Source: Saccharomycopsis phalli | Taxonomy: Eukaryota; Ascomycota; Saccharomycetes; Ascoideales; Saccharomycopsidaceae | Length of the DNA stretch: 64,000 nucleotides | NCBI GenBank assembly: GCA_020342235.1 | Contig: CP073214.1 | Span: 1,550,001-1,614,000, forward strand | Direction: 5' to 3' | In this document: positions 31,802 through 41,967 of the stretch, in pieces | Layout: every line of letters starts with the position of its first letter | Position numbering within the stretch: position 1 is the first letter of the stretch | Program-made: the position numbers and the translations under genes | The notes under the pieces: generated by a model | The model's database searches: none | What the model saw: only the letters and a program-made list of their open reading frames with translations | What the model was told of the DNA's origin: nothing

Positions 31802-32053
31802 GGCCCAATTAATCTTGTCATGAAACGACGATCAAATTGCCACGTGATGAGATTTAGTTAACAGAGTATTCGTCTAATCAAGACTTCAAATTTGTCGAGG
31901 TTAGGTTGGTTCTTAACCATTATAGAATTGGTCATGTATTCTGTTGATATTTGGGAATGAGGATACCGTCTACTGACACTAAGCACAATAGCGAATCAGC
32001 TATTATTTAACATCATGATGGTCGGCAATAGTCTCTTAATATATTACACAGCA

Positions 32054-32300
32054 CGTAATAAAAAGAGTGATTGTCACTCTGCAACTTCTTTTGGCCCATC
32101 CTATTACCACAAGGGACATGTAATAAAACGAGTGATTTTCGCTCCACAACTTCTTTTGACCGATCCTATTGTCACAAAGGCAACGGTGTATCCAGATTCA
32201 TTGCCTGTTGACAGAGAAAGAGTCTTATTTTCAAGTATAAATAGCCCGGTAAATATGTTTTGACTATCATATCAGTTCGAATTTTAGTTACTATATTACA
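32054..32300 (-). mobile_element. LTR upstream of the gag-like ORF, with internal duplication
   Basis: On the minus strand the family start (TGTAATATAGTAACTAAAAT) begins at 32300 and the body runs toward lower coordinates. The terminal ~65 bp are present twice in tandem (about 32054-32117 and 32119-32182), each ending in a TTTTATTACA/G-like terminus. Orientation and position fit a 5' LTR of the gag-bearing fossil. Confidence 0.6.
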
Positions 32301-32639
32301 TCACTAAGGATATATGGTCTAGCATTTCTCTCAATTGCTTCCATTTTTCTGGTGTAGATGATTCAATTCACGTTATTCCATCTAGTTATTTTACTACTAT
32401 TTATATTCTTTCAAATGTTTGGTCTTCCCTTGTTTTAGATGCCTACCATTTTGTTATGCATGACTGCATTCTGACCGTTTTGTTATCTGCAATAATAGAT
32501 GGGTGCAACTTGGAACATCCAAACATGAGACATGTGCCCAGGGTTATATATATCACTATACGCACTCCAAACTGTGCACTTGGAGAACATAATGTATGTT
32601 TGTATGCAACCATATGCACACCCACTTATTAATAGCACT

Positions 32640-33000
32640 ACATCCAAACACTATAATATTCTGTTATGTCTGGATGTTTCTTGGTTTTTGTGTGCATTAA
32701 TACGTGCACTACATTATTTACTATTTGCACTACACAAACATCCAGACATAACATGACAATATAATGTCTGGATGTTTTTTTTGGTTTTTGTGTGCATTAA
32801 TACGTGCACTACATTATTGGCTATTAGCCCTACACGGACATCCAAACATTATAATGCGGTGTTATGTCTGGATGTTTTTTGGTATTTGTGTGCATTCTTA
32901 TGGGCACTACATTATCTGCTATTAGCACTACATGTACATCCAAACATCATGCTGCAATATGTCAGGATGTATAATACCCAAGATACTAAGAGCACTATTG
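32640..33000. repeat. ~100-bp satellite with internal inverted repeats
   Basis: Three to four tandem units of about 95-100 bp share TTATGTCTGGATGTTT, a TTTGTGTGCATTAATACGTG block and GCACTACATTAT. Within a unit ACATCCAAACAT and ATGTCTGGATGT face each other. At 32736-32749 and 32764-32777 they form a perfect 14-bp inverted repeat with a 14-base spacer. No coding potential is seen. Confidence 0.85.
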
Positions 33001-33143
33001 AATCAAAACATCTCAACATCACATGATTATCATATGTCTAGGTGTGACAATTACAGCCACCACATTTATACTAAAACCCCCAGCATCCAGACATTTCATC
33101 ATACCTAACGATATTTGGTTTCACAAAAAGACCTCAACCATAA

Positions 33144-34127
33144 ATGTCAAACCAGTCTGGAATTGTTGCTAGTCAAGAAGTGATTGACTCGTTCAAAACG
33201 TTTTCTTCGTCAAGCCATCGGGCGATTATTTTGAAAATTGAAAATGAAGCCATCGTGATTGACCAGCAAATAAGTGGCACTCCAGATTTCCAAGGTGATT
33301 GGCAGCTTGTGAATTCACAATTGGCAGATACTGAACCTCGGTATATTTTCTATCGGACACAAGACTCTGGGAGCCTTATTTTCATCTCATATGTGCCAGA
33401 CCATTCGTCTGTGCGCCAAAAGATGATTTATGCTTCGAGTAAAAACAGCTTATTAAGACAGTTGGACAGTGGTAAGATCAAGCATCAGCTCAATGTGAAT
33501 GTGTTGGAGGAAGTGAGCTACAAAGGATGGAAACAGTATGAGGATAGCGAGAAGTTGGACGCGCCGCTCACTGAGTCTGAGATTTCTTTGAAGAAGATTA
33601 ACGAGGATGAGATAAACTACCATGGCGGAGTGAAGAAGAGTTTGGTGCGGATGGATCATCTGAGCAATATCAAGGGCAATGTGGTGGATGAAGACGTATA
33701 TACTGAGAGCAAGAATATTGTGGGACAAGGGTTGGTTCGGTTTAAGATAAACGGATCAGAGACGATTGTGGTTCATGGGAAGAGCAATTCTGTGGAAGTG
33801 GGCCAAGTGCCATTGGAGATTTCCAAGGTTGAAGGCCCGCAGTATGTGATTTATTCCAATGGGAACCTGAATGTTTTTATTTACAGCTGTCCTTCGGGGT
33901 CGAAAGTTCGGGAACGAATGATGTATGCTGCCGGGAAGCAAGGGTTTTTGAAGAATCTCCGAGAAGGTGGGGTGGTTATTGATAAGGTGATTGAGGTTGG
34001 AGATGCGGATGAGATTGAATTGAGTGAATTGGAGGGGGCGAGTTTTAATGGCAATGGTGGTGTTGACACTAGTTCTGTGGTTACGCCAGCGAGATTTAAC
34101 AGACCTAAGCCACCAAGAAGAAGATAG
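33144..34127 (+). CDS. TWF1: Twinfilin, actin-monomer-binding protein
   Basis: 327 residues with two ADF-homology domains, at about 8-135 and 170-300. The repeated signature is visible in both: YIFYRTQDSGSLIFISYVPDHSSVRQKMIYASSK in the first, YVIYSNGNLNVFIYSCPSGSKVRERMMYAAGK in the second. A short proline/arginine-rich tail ends NRPKPPRRR. Twinfilin binds ADP-actin monomers, promotes filament severing or depolymerisation, and binds capping protein through its basic tail. Length matches S. cerevisiae Twf1 (332). The ATG at 33144 gives a normal N terminus. Confidence 0.93.
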   Translation: MSNQSGIVASQEVIDSFKTFSSSSHRAIILKIENEAIVIDQQISGTPDFQGDWQLVNSQLADTEPRYIFYRTQDSGSLIFISYVPDHSSVRQKMIYASSKNSLLRQLDSGKIKHQLNVNVLEEVSYKGWKQYEDSEKLDAPLTESEISLKKINEDEINYHGGVKKSLVRMDHLSNIKGNVVDEDVYTESKNIVGQGLVRFKINGSETIVVHGKSNSVEVGQVPLEISKVEGPQYVIYSNGNLNVFIYSCPSGSKVRERMMYAAGKQGFLKNLREGGVVIDKVIEVGDADEIELSELEGASFNGNGGVDTSSVVTPARFNRPKPPRRR

Positions 34128-35403
34128 ATGACTAGATAGAAGTACAGACGACTAGATAGAAGTACTTGGATACTGATAATAGATGCGTAAGAATGATTAA
34201 GAAGTATTACAAAGATGCGATACTGTAAGTTCAGATGATTTAGATTTGTCATTTCAACTGGAGCACAAATCACATTTTAAGATGCTGTATAATTTAAAAT
34301 AGACATTGTAATTTCATTCAATGGGTAGAAGATGCTAAACTGTTTTTGCCCATCTGTATGGTGGTATGAATTTTGGTATTGATTCTGCTAAATAAAATAG
34401 GCGTTGGTATTTTAATAAAATGGTGATTTTACTTTACTTTTACTTGGATTTTTACTTTTACGTCTACTTGAACTTTACCTTGAGCTATAACTTGAATTTT
34501 ATCTTCTTGAATTGTAACTTGAATTTTTACTTTTACGTCAACATGAATTTTACCTTCTTGTATTATAACTTGAATTTTAATTTCTTAAACTATAACTTGA
34601 ATTTTACTTAAACTCTTGCATTTTTAAACTAGTTAGTCATTATTTTCAAGTCTCTTGATTGAACATTAACCTCACAAGTATACTTATTGCCAAGTCTCCT
34701 TTCAACTATACCAGACAATTCTTGGAAGCGAATATATTAGCTACAACAAGTATCTTAGCTGCTAATTAGATTTTACTGCTAAATAAAACTGGATATAGTA
34801 ACTCGGATACGAGTTGGTAAAATAGCAAAAGAATATTCGCTTGAATATTCATAGACTGACTATTTATACTTGAGAAATAGACTCATTCTCTGTAGAAAGG
34901 GAATGGACTTGGTTAGACCATTGTTTAATGACAGAAGGTTGGATCAGCCAGAATAGAGTTGAAAAGTAAAGTCTCTCTTTTTATTACACTTGGTTATTAT
35001 GGCTAAATAAGACTTTTATTACAGCTAGACTGGGTCATTTCTGCCAAACGATAGATCTCGCTTATTATGCGGAATTTAGAATTGACAATTAATCAAGGCA
35101 AATATTCATCCGATAATATCTGTCTTTACGTAGTTTATATCCAACATTCAAGAAATTCCATTCGATATCCATCCACATATTTATATCCAATATTCAAGAA
35201 ATTCATCCGATATCCATCTTACATATTTATATCCATCAGTCAAGATATATTCATCCGATATCCATCCTCATATTTATACCCAACTCATTCAATTGAAACT
35301 CACAGTTCTTGAGCACACCTACTAGACACTTGATCAACATCTCGACTGATACTCTTTACACCTGAATCACAATTGATTACCTTCACAGAACCATTCCGAT
35401 CCC
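34128..35403. other. intergenic region with repeats and an LTR
   Basis: Degenerate AACTTGAATTTTACTTTTAC repeats fill 34425-34615. An LTR follows, then a 46-bp tandem repeat (three copies of an ATTTATATCCA...GATATCCATC unit) at 35133-35285. No gene is supported. Confidence 0.6.
34790..34988 (+). mobile_element. LTR of the TGTAATA family
   Basis: Starts TGGATATAGTAACTCGGATA at 34790, contains CTATTTATACTTGA and the CTGTAGAAAGGGAATGGACT stretch shared with other copies, and ends CTTTTTATTACA at 34988. A second possible end (CTTTTATTACA) is at 35023. No matching 5-bp flanks were found. Confidence 0.65.
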
Positions 35404-35966
35404 TCACAATGCCAACGAATAGGAATACTCATCCTCCACATTCTGACTGATCCACAACGATATGCAGCTCAACATCACACACACATTACAAATGACATTG
35501 GCCATACCCATACCCAACGTAGGATACTCATTGTAGCCCTTTGATAAAAATTTCAAAATCAACACGACAAATGAACCAGCCAATCCGCCAGCCAATAAAC
35601 TGAACCCCAAAAAGAGCACAACCCGCGCCAGATTGGTGGTACTGGAGCCGCCACCAAACCCATTATCTAACAAACTGCTCTTGTCCAAAGAACTGACAAT
35701 CAACATTCCAAACGCAGAACAAATGGCCGGAACCCAGTCAATAAACGTCACATGAACCACAGACCCATTGACGGTTTTTGAAAAGATTGTGGCGTCTACC
35801 AAGAACCAGAATCCGGTTGCAAACTGGGGTTAGTATAACGATGGACAAAAAAAAAAGACAAACATACCAAAGCACCGCTTAAATAGACACCCAAGACCCT
35901 TACGGAAGTGGAAGAAGGCAATTTAAATGGTAAATTGAACTTGAATAACCGATGAGGCTCATCCAT
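35404..35966 (-). CDS. VPS68: Vps68, TMEM50-family endosomal membrane protein (one intron)
   Basis: Exon 1 is 35966-35868 (33 codons, MDEPHRLFKFNLPFKLP...VYLSGAL). The intron is 35867-35824, 44 nt, with GTATGT donor and TACTAAC branch directly followed by CCCAG. Exon 2 is 35823-35404. The joined protein has 172 residues with four predicted membrane spans, and strongly matches Vps68: DVHVTFIDWIP-like block, LFLGFSLLAGGLAGSFVVLILKF, YPTLGMG, and the C-terminal ISQNVEDEYSYSLAL. Vps68 forms a complex with Vps55 that acts in late endosome to vacuole traffic. Exon 2 alone lacks the conserved N terminus, which is why the intron is needed. Divergent from uS11m. Confidence 0.95.
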
Positions 35967-36019
35967 GATGCTTAATACCTTTTGTATGCAACATCGCTAT
36001 AGCTTAAAACGCCATCCCT

Positions 36020-36044
36020 GCTTACGTAATATGATTACGTAAGC
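36020..36044. promoter_or_regulatory. perfect palindrome with two TTACGTAA sites
   Basis: GCTTACGTAAT and its reverse complement ATTACGTAAGC are separated by three bases, in the 126-bp divergent spacer between VPS68 and uS11m. TTACGTAA is a bZIP-type core (Yap/Cst6-like sites). The doubling suggests a cooperative binding site; the binder is inferred. Confidence 0.5.
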
Positions 36045-36092
36045 GCTGACCGAGGGGCATAACATGAAAATTGCAAAGTGGGTCTCAGCAGC

Positions 36093-36855
36093 ATGATTGG
36101 TGTACCAAGAATAGGTATAAGAAGTTGTAAGTAGAGATGAAAGAGATGTGAAGATACGAAGATCCGGAATGAAGTATATGGTGAGGTTAAATGAGGCAAA
36201 AAAAAAAAAAAAATCCCCCCCAGGTGTGGTTACCATGAAATTTGACTTGTGTCACTGGACATAATGATGAACTGCTTGAACATGGGACTGTCAGATCTTT
36301 CATTTTGAACATACCAGGTCTTCCATCTTTGAATGTTAAACTCCTAATTCTAACTTAGTCGCTTCATTTTCCCGATTGTCACAGGAAAATGCCCCGAAGC
36401 TAATTAAAAAGGAAAAAGTCGTCAGAAACATCTTGTACTGCACTTTTGGACAGAACAACACGCATTTGGCACTCGTATCGGAAGTAAATGACGAAAACTT
36501 TCTCAAGAACCACCCAGACATGTCATATAACGACAAGGTCATGTACTATTTACGACCTCCTCAGAAGATGAGAATCCATCTTTCGGCGGGAAGCGTCGGG
36601 TTTAAGAAAGCTGCTCGAGGAGAATACGAAGCAGCATACCAGACGACTGCGAAAATGTTTCAATTAATCGAAGAGCGACAATACACCCATGATTTGGACA
36701 TTATCATGCGGCAATTTGGCAAAGGCCGAACTGCGTTTACAGATGCCTTGAAAGGAAAGGAAGGGAATTTTGTACGGAAGTTGGTCAAGAGTTTAGCAGA
36801 TGCCACCAAGATCAAGTTTGGAGGTGTCAGATCGCCTGCTCCTAGAAGATTGTAA
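36093..36855 (+). CDS. MRPS18: Mitochondrial small-ribosomal-subunit protein uS11m (one intron)
   Basis: Exon 1 is 36093-36126 (11 codons plus one base), donor GTAAGT. The intron is 36127-36358 (232 nt, containing a long A tract), ending TCTAACTTAG. Exon 2 is 36359-36855. The joined protein has 176 residues beginning MIGVPRIGIRSFASFSRLSQ, an Arg/Ser-rich presequence without acidic residues. The S11 domain follows: LYCTFGQNNTHLALV, LSYNDKVMYY-type block, GSVGFKKAARGEYEAA, FGKGR, and the KFGGVRSPAPRRL end. The frame of exon 2 stays open a little further upstream without an ATG. Exon 1 placement rests on phase and presequence quality. Confidence 0.82.
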
Positions 36856-36911
36856 GTATATAAATATAATGAAACGTCTCTTGTACATGCTGCCGTAGAC
36901 CTGCACACATG

Positions 36912-36957
36912 CACGTGATACACAATGTGTCTTGACTGCTATTTTTCCGTACACGTG
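36912..36957. promoter_or_regulatory. two CACGTG boxes upstream of RPL25
   Basis: CACGTGAT at 36912 and CACGTGAC at 36952, 64 and 104 bp before the RPL25 start. This is the Cbf1-type E-box that regulates ribosomal protein genes in some Saccharomycotina. Confidence 0.5.
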
Positions 36958-37021
36958 ACTCTGATGAAAAATTTATGGGCTTTTCATCAAGCAAAATACT
37001 ACTAGCGTTGATATAGATAAA

Positions 37022-37762
37022 ATGGCTCCAAGTAAGTAGACATGGAGGATATGAGAAGACAATAGATATGAGAAGGCAATAAATACGAGGACAATGGATA
37101 CAAGAGAATGGAAAAAAGAAAGAGTGAAATACCAGGAATCCCAGTTTCAACTTGTTACATTTTGTCATGGTCAAGGAGGATGTTGTACAAACACCAAATG
37201 GGCGTCTAGTTACAATTGTAATATTTTCAGCGCCTTTTGGTTATACATTTCAAAAAGTTAAACCGTTTCACAGCCAGTTTTACAAGTTTATCCAGTCGAT
37301 AATCTATCAGTCTTTAATCCCTACAATTCATTACTAACAATAGTCACTAAAGCTAAGACTGCTAAGAAGAACGTGCTCAAGGGTACCAACGGCAAAAAGG
37401 TCTTGAAGGTGAGAACCTCTGCCTCTTTCAGATTGCCAAAGACCTTGAAGAAGACTAGAGCTCCAAAATACTTGAGCAAGTCTGTTCCACACTACACCAG
37501 ATTGGACGCCTACAAGGTTGTGGTTGCTCCAATTGCTTCCGAGACTGCTTTGAAGAAGGTTGAGGACGACAACACTTTGGTGTTCCAAGTTGACTTGAAG
37601 GCCAACAAGTACCAAATCAAGCAAGCTGTTAAGGAGTTGTACGAGGTTGAGGCCTTGTCTGTCAATACTTTGGTTCGTCCAAACGGCACCAAGAAGGCAT
37701 ATGTTAGATTGACTGCTGACTATGATGCTTTGGATATTGCCAACAAGATTGGATATATTTAA
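37022..37762 (+). CDS. RPL25: Cytosolic 60S ribosomal protein uL23 (one intron)
   Basis: Exon 1 is only 10 nt (37022-37031, ATG GCT CCA A). The intron is 37032-37343 (312 nt, donor GTAAGT, branch TACTAAC, acceptor AATAG). Exon 2 is 37344-37762. The joined protein [20 protein letters not shown]... has 142 residues, the same length as S. cerevisiae Rpl25, whose intron also falls after the fourth codon region. It carries the uL23 core [44 protein letters not shown] and [18 protein letters not shown]. uL23 sits at the peptide exit tunnel and docks signal recognition particle and NAC. TTG-biased codons fit high expression. Confidence 0.97.
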
Positions 37763-38664
37763 GCGATGTAATTGATATTAAATGTATTAATGAGAATGTA
37801 GATGTGGTGGAGTTGAGTGAGTTGTAGTAAGATATGGAGGTTGAGTTGTAGTAGGGTATGATGGAAGTTGAATTGCATTACTAAATTATGTCAAAAATTG
37901 AATTGCAATACTAAATTACAATAGAAATTGAATTGCAGTACTAAATTACAATAGAAATTGAATTGCAGTACTAAATTACACGGAAAATCAGCTTCAGCTT
38001 CAGAATCGGAATTTAACTTCAAATCGATTATAATATGCACCTGCCAAGTCCATGGATTTCTGTTCAACAATCCAAAGTAATGGCGTCACTTGAATCTCAT
38101 CAGTCTTTATCTTATTTGCACAATTGCAATGTTAAATATGTGCCTAGCACAACTATTGATAGCAAACGGGAAAACCAGTTATAAATGCCAATTGCAAATG
38201 ACATTGAATTCAGCAACCAAGATAATACAATTAGATATTGGACTCAACGTATAAATGCAAGTTGGCATGTCATTACAATTATCAAGGCCAATATGATGCA
38301 CTACATTGGTTAAAATACCAATTTGACTTTTAATCAAATTCACTCAAAACTTTACATGCACAAAATTCATTCAACACTCAGTCCCTAGGACCACCAAGTA
38401 AACACAATTGCTAAATACACAGTTTTCCATTCCCCATTATAATCATAATAATTTGAAACGTCTCATTTATTATCATTTATTTCATCCCCATTATTTCATT
38501 TCATCGCTCATTCTCATTATTTCATCTTCGCTCATTCTCATTATTTCATCTTCGCTCATTCTCATTATTTCATTTCTCTCATTCCCACTATTTCATCTCC
38601 ACTCATTCCCACTATTTCATCTCCACTCATCCTCACTATTTCATCTCCACTCATCCTCACTCAA
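37763..38664. other. intergenic region with two tandem arrays
   Basis: About four copies of a ~30-bp unit (GAAATTGAATTGCAGTACTA, then AATTACA) lie at 37860-37985. A degenerate ~21-bp array (TCATTCTCATTATTTCATCT and CTCATTCCCACTATTTCATC forms) lies at 38465-38660. It runs up to the stop of the RING gene. Nothing else is seen. Confidence 0.65.
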
Positions 38665-39690
38665 TCACAACTTAACCCTTACATCCTCCTCTCGATCCTG
38701 CCGAAACTTTGCCATCCGATGCATCTCATTAGTGAATATCTGCTGCTTGTAAACCATCGACATCTGATTAATCTGGGCCTGCATGCCTTTCATAGTACCA
38801 ATCATATAATTCATGTTATGTGCCATCTGCTCATTCTCAGAAAGTAGCTTCTGGTACCGAATAAACTCCCCTTCCTCTGGAGTCATCTGGGGATGAGTAC
38901 CAGTAACAAAAAACTGATTCTGGTTCAAAAAAGGAATCGAGTTCATGAGTAGATGAAACTTGCGGTTAAGCTCGACGTTTTTCTTTTCCAACTTGGCCAT
39001 GCGCGTTTCTTGCTGGGCAATAATGCCGCTGATTTTTTCAAACTTGCAAACTTCCTTATGGACCGCTAATATTTGAGGTTCAAGCAGTGCAGTACTGACT
39101 TCAGTATAATGGTGCTGCCAATTGCACCCATACTCCCGATTAGGGCATATAATTATTGTCTCGTTATCTTCATCTGCGTCGCTTGTCTTGTTATCAAGCT
39201 GCTTATCATTTTCGCTGACGGTGGTTTGTACATTTTTCTCGGCACTTTGCTCCACATCCCCTGTATTTTGCTCGGTATTTTCCGATTCGTGCAGTCCCTT
39301 ATTCAATTGGTGGTCTTCATCAGCATCATCCAGTTTTCCTTCAGTGTGATTGTCGTCAGATAAATGAATCATCAAGTCGCTGCGCATGCCGACCCACAAA
39401 CACTTTGGAACGGAGCATTTGACCTCCAAGTCATCACAGAGGGCTTTTAAAATCAATGGTGCTGGACTGATGGCCAAATCATCCTGTTTTCCCAAGGGAA
39501 CCTTGTCCAAGGGACAAGTATAGTTTGTAATCTTCAAAGTCTCCAAAAGACACTCGTGGCAAAAGGTATGACCGCATTTTGTGACGTAAGGAGTGACAAA
39601 GGGATACTGGCATACTGGGCATATGAGATAATTGAAATTCACTGGGGTATCATTGGTCAAACCAGTGTATTGTAAACTTCGGAAATCCAT
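38665..39690 (-). CDS. RING plus TRAF-type zinc-finger protein (probable E3 ubiquitin ligase)
   Basis: 341 residues. An N-terminal RING has C24-x2-C27, C39-x-H41, C44-x2-C47 and C59-P-L-D62, so aspartate replaces the last cysteine, a known tolerated variant. It is followed by a C-x4-C-WVG segment (about 88-110) and a CPNREYGCNW...HKEVC segment (about 185-220) like TRAF-type zinc fingers. Between them is an acidic disordered stretch. The C-terminal third is a predicted coiled coil (QQETRMAKLEKKNVELNRKF). The layout, RING then TRAF zinc fingers then coiled coil, resembles TRAF-like E3 ligases. No specific yeast orthologue is recognised. Confidence 0.8.
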   Translation of the reverse strand: MDFRSLQYTGLTNDTPVNFNYLICPVCQYPFVTPYVTKCGHTFCHECLLETLKITNYTCPLDKVPLGKQDDLAISPAPLILKALCDDLEVKCSVPKCLWVGMRSDLMIHLSDDNHTEGKLDDADEDHQLNKGLHESENTEQNTGDVEQSAEKNVQTTVSENDKQLDNKTSDADEDNETIIICPNREYGCNWQHHYTEVSTALLEPQILAVHKEVCKFEKISGIIAQQETRMAKLEKKNVELNRKFHLLMNSIPFLNQNQFFVTGTHPQMTPEEGEFIRYQKLLSENEQMAHNMNYMIGTMKGMQAQINQMSMVYKQQIFTNEMHRMAKFRQDREEDVRVKL

Positions 39691-39730
39691 ACCAAATTGG
39701 TCTCTAGGGGAGAGTTTAGAAGAATGTTGT

Positions 39731-39777
39731 CACGTGATGATTCTACACGTGATTCTATACGTGCCACGTTCCACGTG
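39731..39777. promoter_or_regulatory. three CACGTG boxes in a divergent promoter
   Basis: CACGTG at 39731-39736, 39746-39751 and 39772-39777 within the 131 bp separating the RING gene and the NT-C2 gene. The outer ones are 40 bp from the RING gene ATG and 44 bp from the NT-C2 gene ATG. Confidence 0.6.
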
Positions 39778-39821
39778 ACTACATAACGAGATGGAGAGTG
39801 CCAGATTTGACATATATATAC

Positions 39822-40892
39822 ATGCTTCCAACAAGAAACAAACGGCCGCGGTTCGACTTGTCGTTTTCGATAATCGAGCTCACAAATCTCCCGCAGCTAG
39901 CGGGAACGTGTTCGGTGAAGTGGAAAATAAAGGATCTGGGTCTGCCCGAGACCAAGCGCTTGTCATCGGCTAGTGGTGGAGGAACAAACGGAAGCAGCAT
40001 GTTCACAAACCGAGCGGATACGCGGGTGAGCAGTGTTCTCAGCGAGCCCAAGGCGGCGAATTATAATTCGTCGCGGTTTGGAAAGTCGTTCAAAGGCGTC
40101 GCGGACGAGTTCCAGATTGAGAACCATCGGGTGCGGTTTGACTTGACCCAGGAGATTCCCGCGGTGAAATTCGACGTGAACCGGCGGCTCAAGGACCAGT
40201 TTGTGCAATTGGACCAGAAGTTGTTGATTGTCGAGGTTTTCTGCCAATCGGGGACCCACGACCAGCATGGACGGCAGGAGATTGTGCACAATCACGAAAA
40301 GAGCATGTATCTCGGGCAGGTAAGGGTGAATTTGAACGAGTACATCTACCGGAACTTTGACGAGAAGTCTGTCCAGTTTAACGAGAGCAGAGGCTACTCG
40401 ATTGACAAGTTTCTATTGGCGGACTCGAAGATCAACTCGATCATGAGCGTCGGCATCCAGTTGCTGCTTGCCAAGGGCAGCTACGGCGACTTTGTGAACC
40501 ACAGCTTCATCCAAAACGGGGTTTATGTGCCGCCCTCCCGCCAGAAACAGCAGGATCCGGAAGCGTTGCTGAACTTCTTGAACGAGTCGCACAGTGACGC
40601 AAGCAGTCATCGCGATGTGGCCGTCAACAAGAGTAACATCAATAATGTCGACTTGATCACGGGGCTCTATTACAAGACGTTTCAGATCCCCTGGGACCCG
40701 CGTCCGGGCGAACTCAATCCCAAGACATGTGTGGAGGATATATTTGAAGGAGGCAATGGGTGGAGCAGGACGATTGATGGGGGCACCTTGATTGACATGG
40801 GGTATCCTGAGATGGACGATGGGGATGTGTATGTTATAGACAAGGATGAGAGTCCGTTGGTTGTGGTGCAGACGCCGCATGAGGAGCCGTAG
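39822..40892 (+). CDS. NT-C2 (EEIG1/EHBP1-type) domain protein
   Basis: 356 residues from the ATG at 39822 (MLPTRNKRPRFDLSF...). The open frame begins slightly earlier but without an ATG. Residues 9-215 form an N-terminal C2-like domain of the EEIG1/EHBP1 kind: FDLSFSIIELTNLPQLAGTCSVKWKIKD at the start, an inserted Ser/Gly-rich loop, then VRFDLTQEIPAVKFDVNRRLKDQFVQLDQKLLIVEVF and the LGQVRVNLNEYI block. That pattern is typical of fungal members thought to bind membranes. The C-terminal part has an FQIPWDPRPGELNPKTCVEDIFEGGNGW segment and an acidic end. Cellular role is not known to me. Confidence 0.7.
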   Translation: MLPTRNKRPRFDLSFSIIELTNLPQLAGTCSVKWKIKDLGLPETKRLSSASGGGTNGSSMFTNRADTRVSSVLSEPKAANYNSSRFGKSFKGVADEFQIENHRVRFDLTQEIPAVKFDVNRRLKDQFVQLDQKLLIVEVFCQSGTHDQHGRQEIVHNHEKSMYLGQVRVNLNEYIYRNFDEKSVQFNESRGYSIDKFLLADSKINSIMSVGIQLLLAKGSYGDFVNHSFIQNGVYVPPSRQKQQDPEALLNFLNESHSDASSHRDVAVNKSNINNVDLITGLYYKTFQIPWDPRPGELNPKTCVEDIFEGGNGWSRTIDGGTLIDMGYPEMDDGDVYVIDKDESPLVVVQTPHEEP

Positions 40893-41870
40893 AAATGGCT
40901 ACGTGATGATGTGTAATGTGTGGTGTGTAATGTGTGATGATGTGGAAATGTGTGATTGAGGTACCTGTATAGACATATGGATGGTTAATATGTTGAGATG
41001 ATGTGATTAAGACGTGATAGTTAATTTGTAATGTGTTGAGATATTAAAATTCTTGTAAGAATCAGTATAATTAGGTTGGGTAATGGAATTATTTATATAG
41101 TCCTTGTATTACCAACCTAGTCTGATTGACTTTTGGTATTCAGAACTTGAACAGTTGTAACATTCAACAGTTGTGACATTCAACAGTTGTAACGCTTAAT
41201 CAGTTGTATCGCTCAATCAGTTGTATCGCTCAATCAATAGTCAACTGGTCAAGCAATCATTTAAACTAGATAGCCAATTCGCTTCAGGTGCAGACTGGCG
41301 TCTTTTGTATTGCAAATTCTATTTATATTTGAAATTCCAAGTCATCCTTGCATTTCCAGTTGTACTCACATGTCCTGATTGTCAAACCATGCCAACTGAA
41401 TTACAGGCAGCGTTGAATCCGCACAACACTGGTTGAATCGGAAAACTTGGAAATGTCATTACACAGGGTCTGATGTACCTACTATATCTGTCTTTATAGT
41501 GTCAACAGGGTCTGATATGCCTACTATACCCGTCTTTATAATGTCAACAGGGTCTGGATCGGTTTTGCTATTCCAAGTTGCTATTTCAGGTATAATCCAC
41601 ATGCTCCAACATGCATTGACGGTTCCAGGTATCTACCGAAGAGCCTGGTTGAATTGTTGATGTGGAAATGTAGTGGCTGAACCTCCATTGATGAAACTAG
41701 AGTCATAAAAGCACTACGAGTCGACAAGTTTGTTTAAATGAGTTTAGTTCTGGATATTTGAGGGCTGATGTGGTTTTTTTTGGCAATTCTGCCTCGGGAA
41801 GTTTCTGGTGAAGTTATGTTTGAATAACTGTGATTCCGGAGATGTATATAGCTGAATATAAATGTTATGA

Positions 41871-41967
41871 TATGCAATGAGTGGTGAGTGATATGCAATG
41901 AGTGGTGAGTGATATGCAATGAGTGGTGAGTGATATGCAATGAGTGGTGAGTGATATGCAATGAGTG
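41871..41967 (-). repeat. 21-bp minisatellite
   Basis: About 4.6 copies of GATATGCAATGAGTGGTGAGT. On the minus strand it reads as a repeating SLITHC-type ORF, which is an artefact of the array. Confidence 0.9.
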
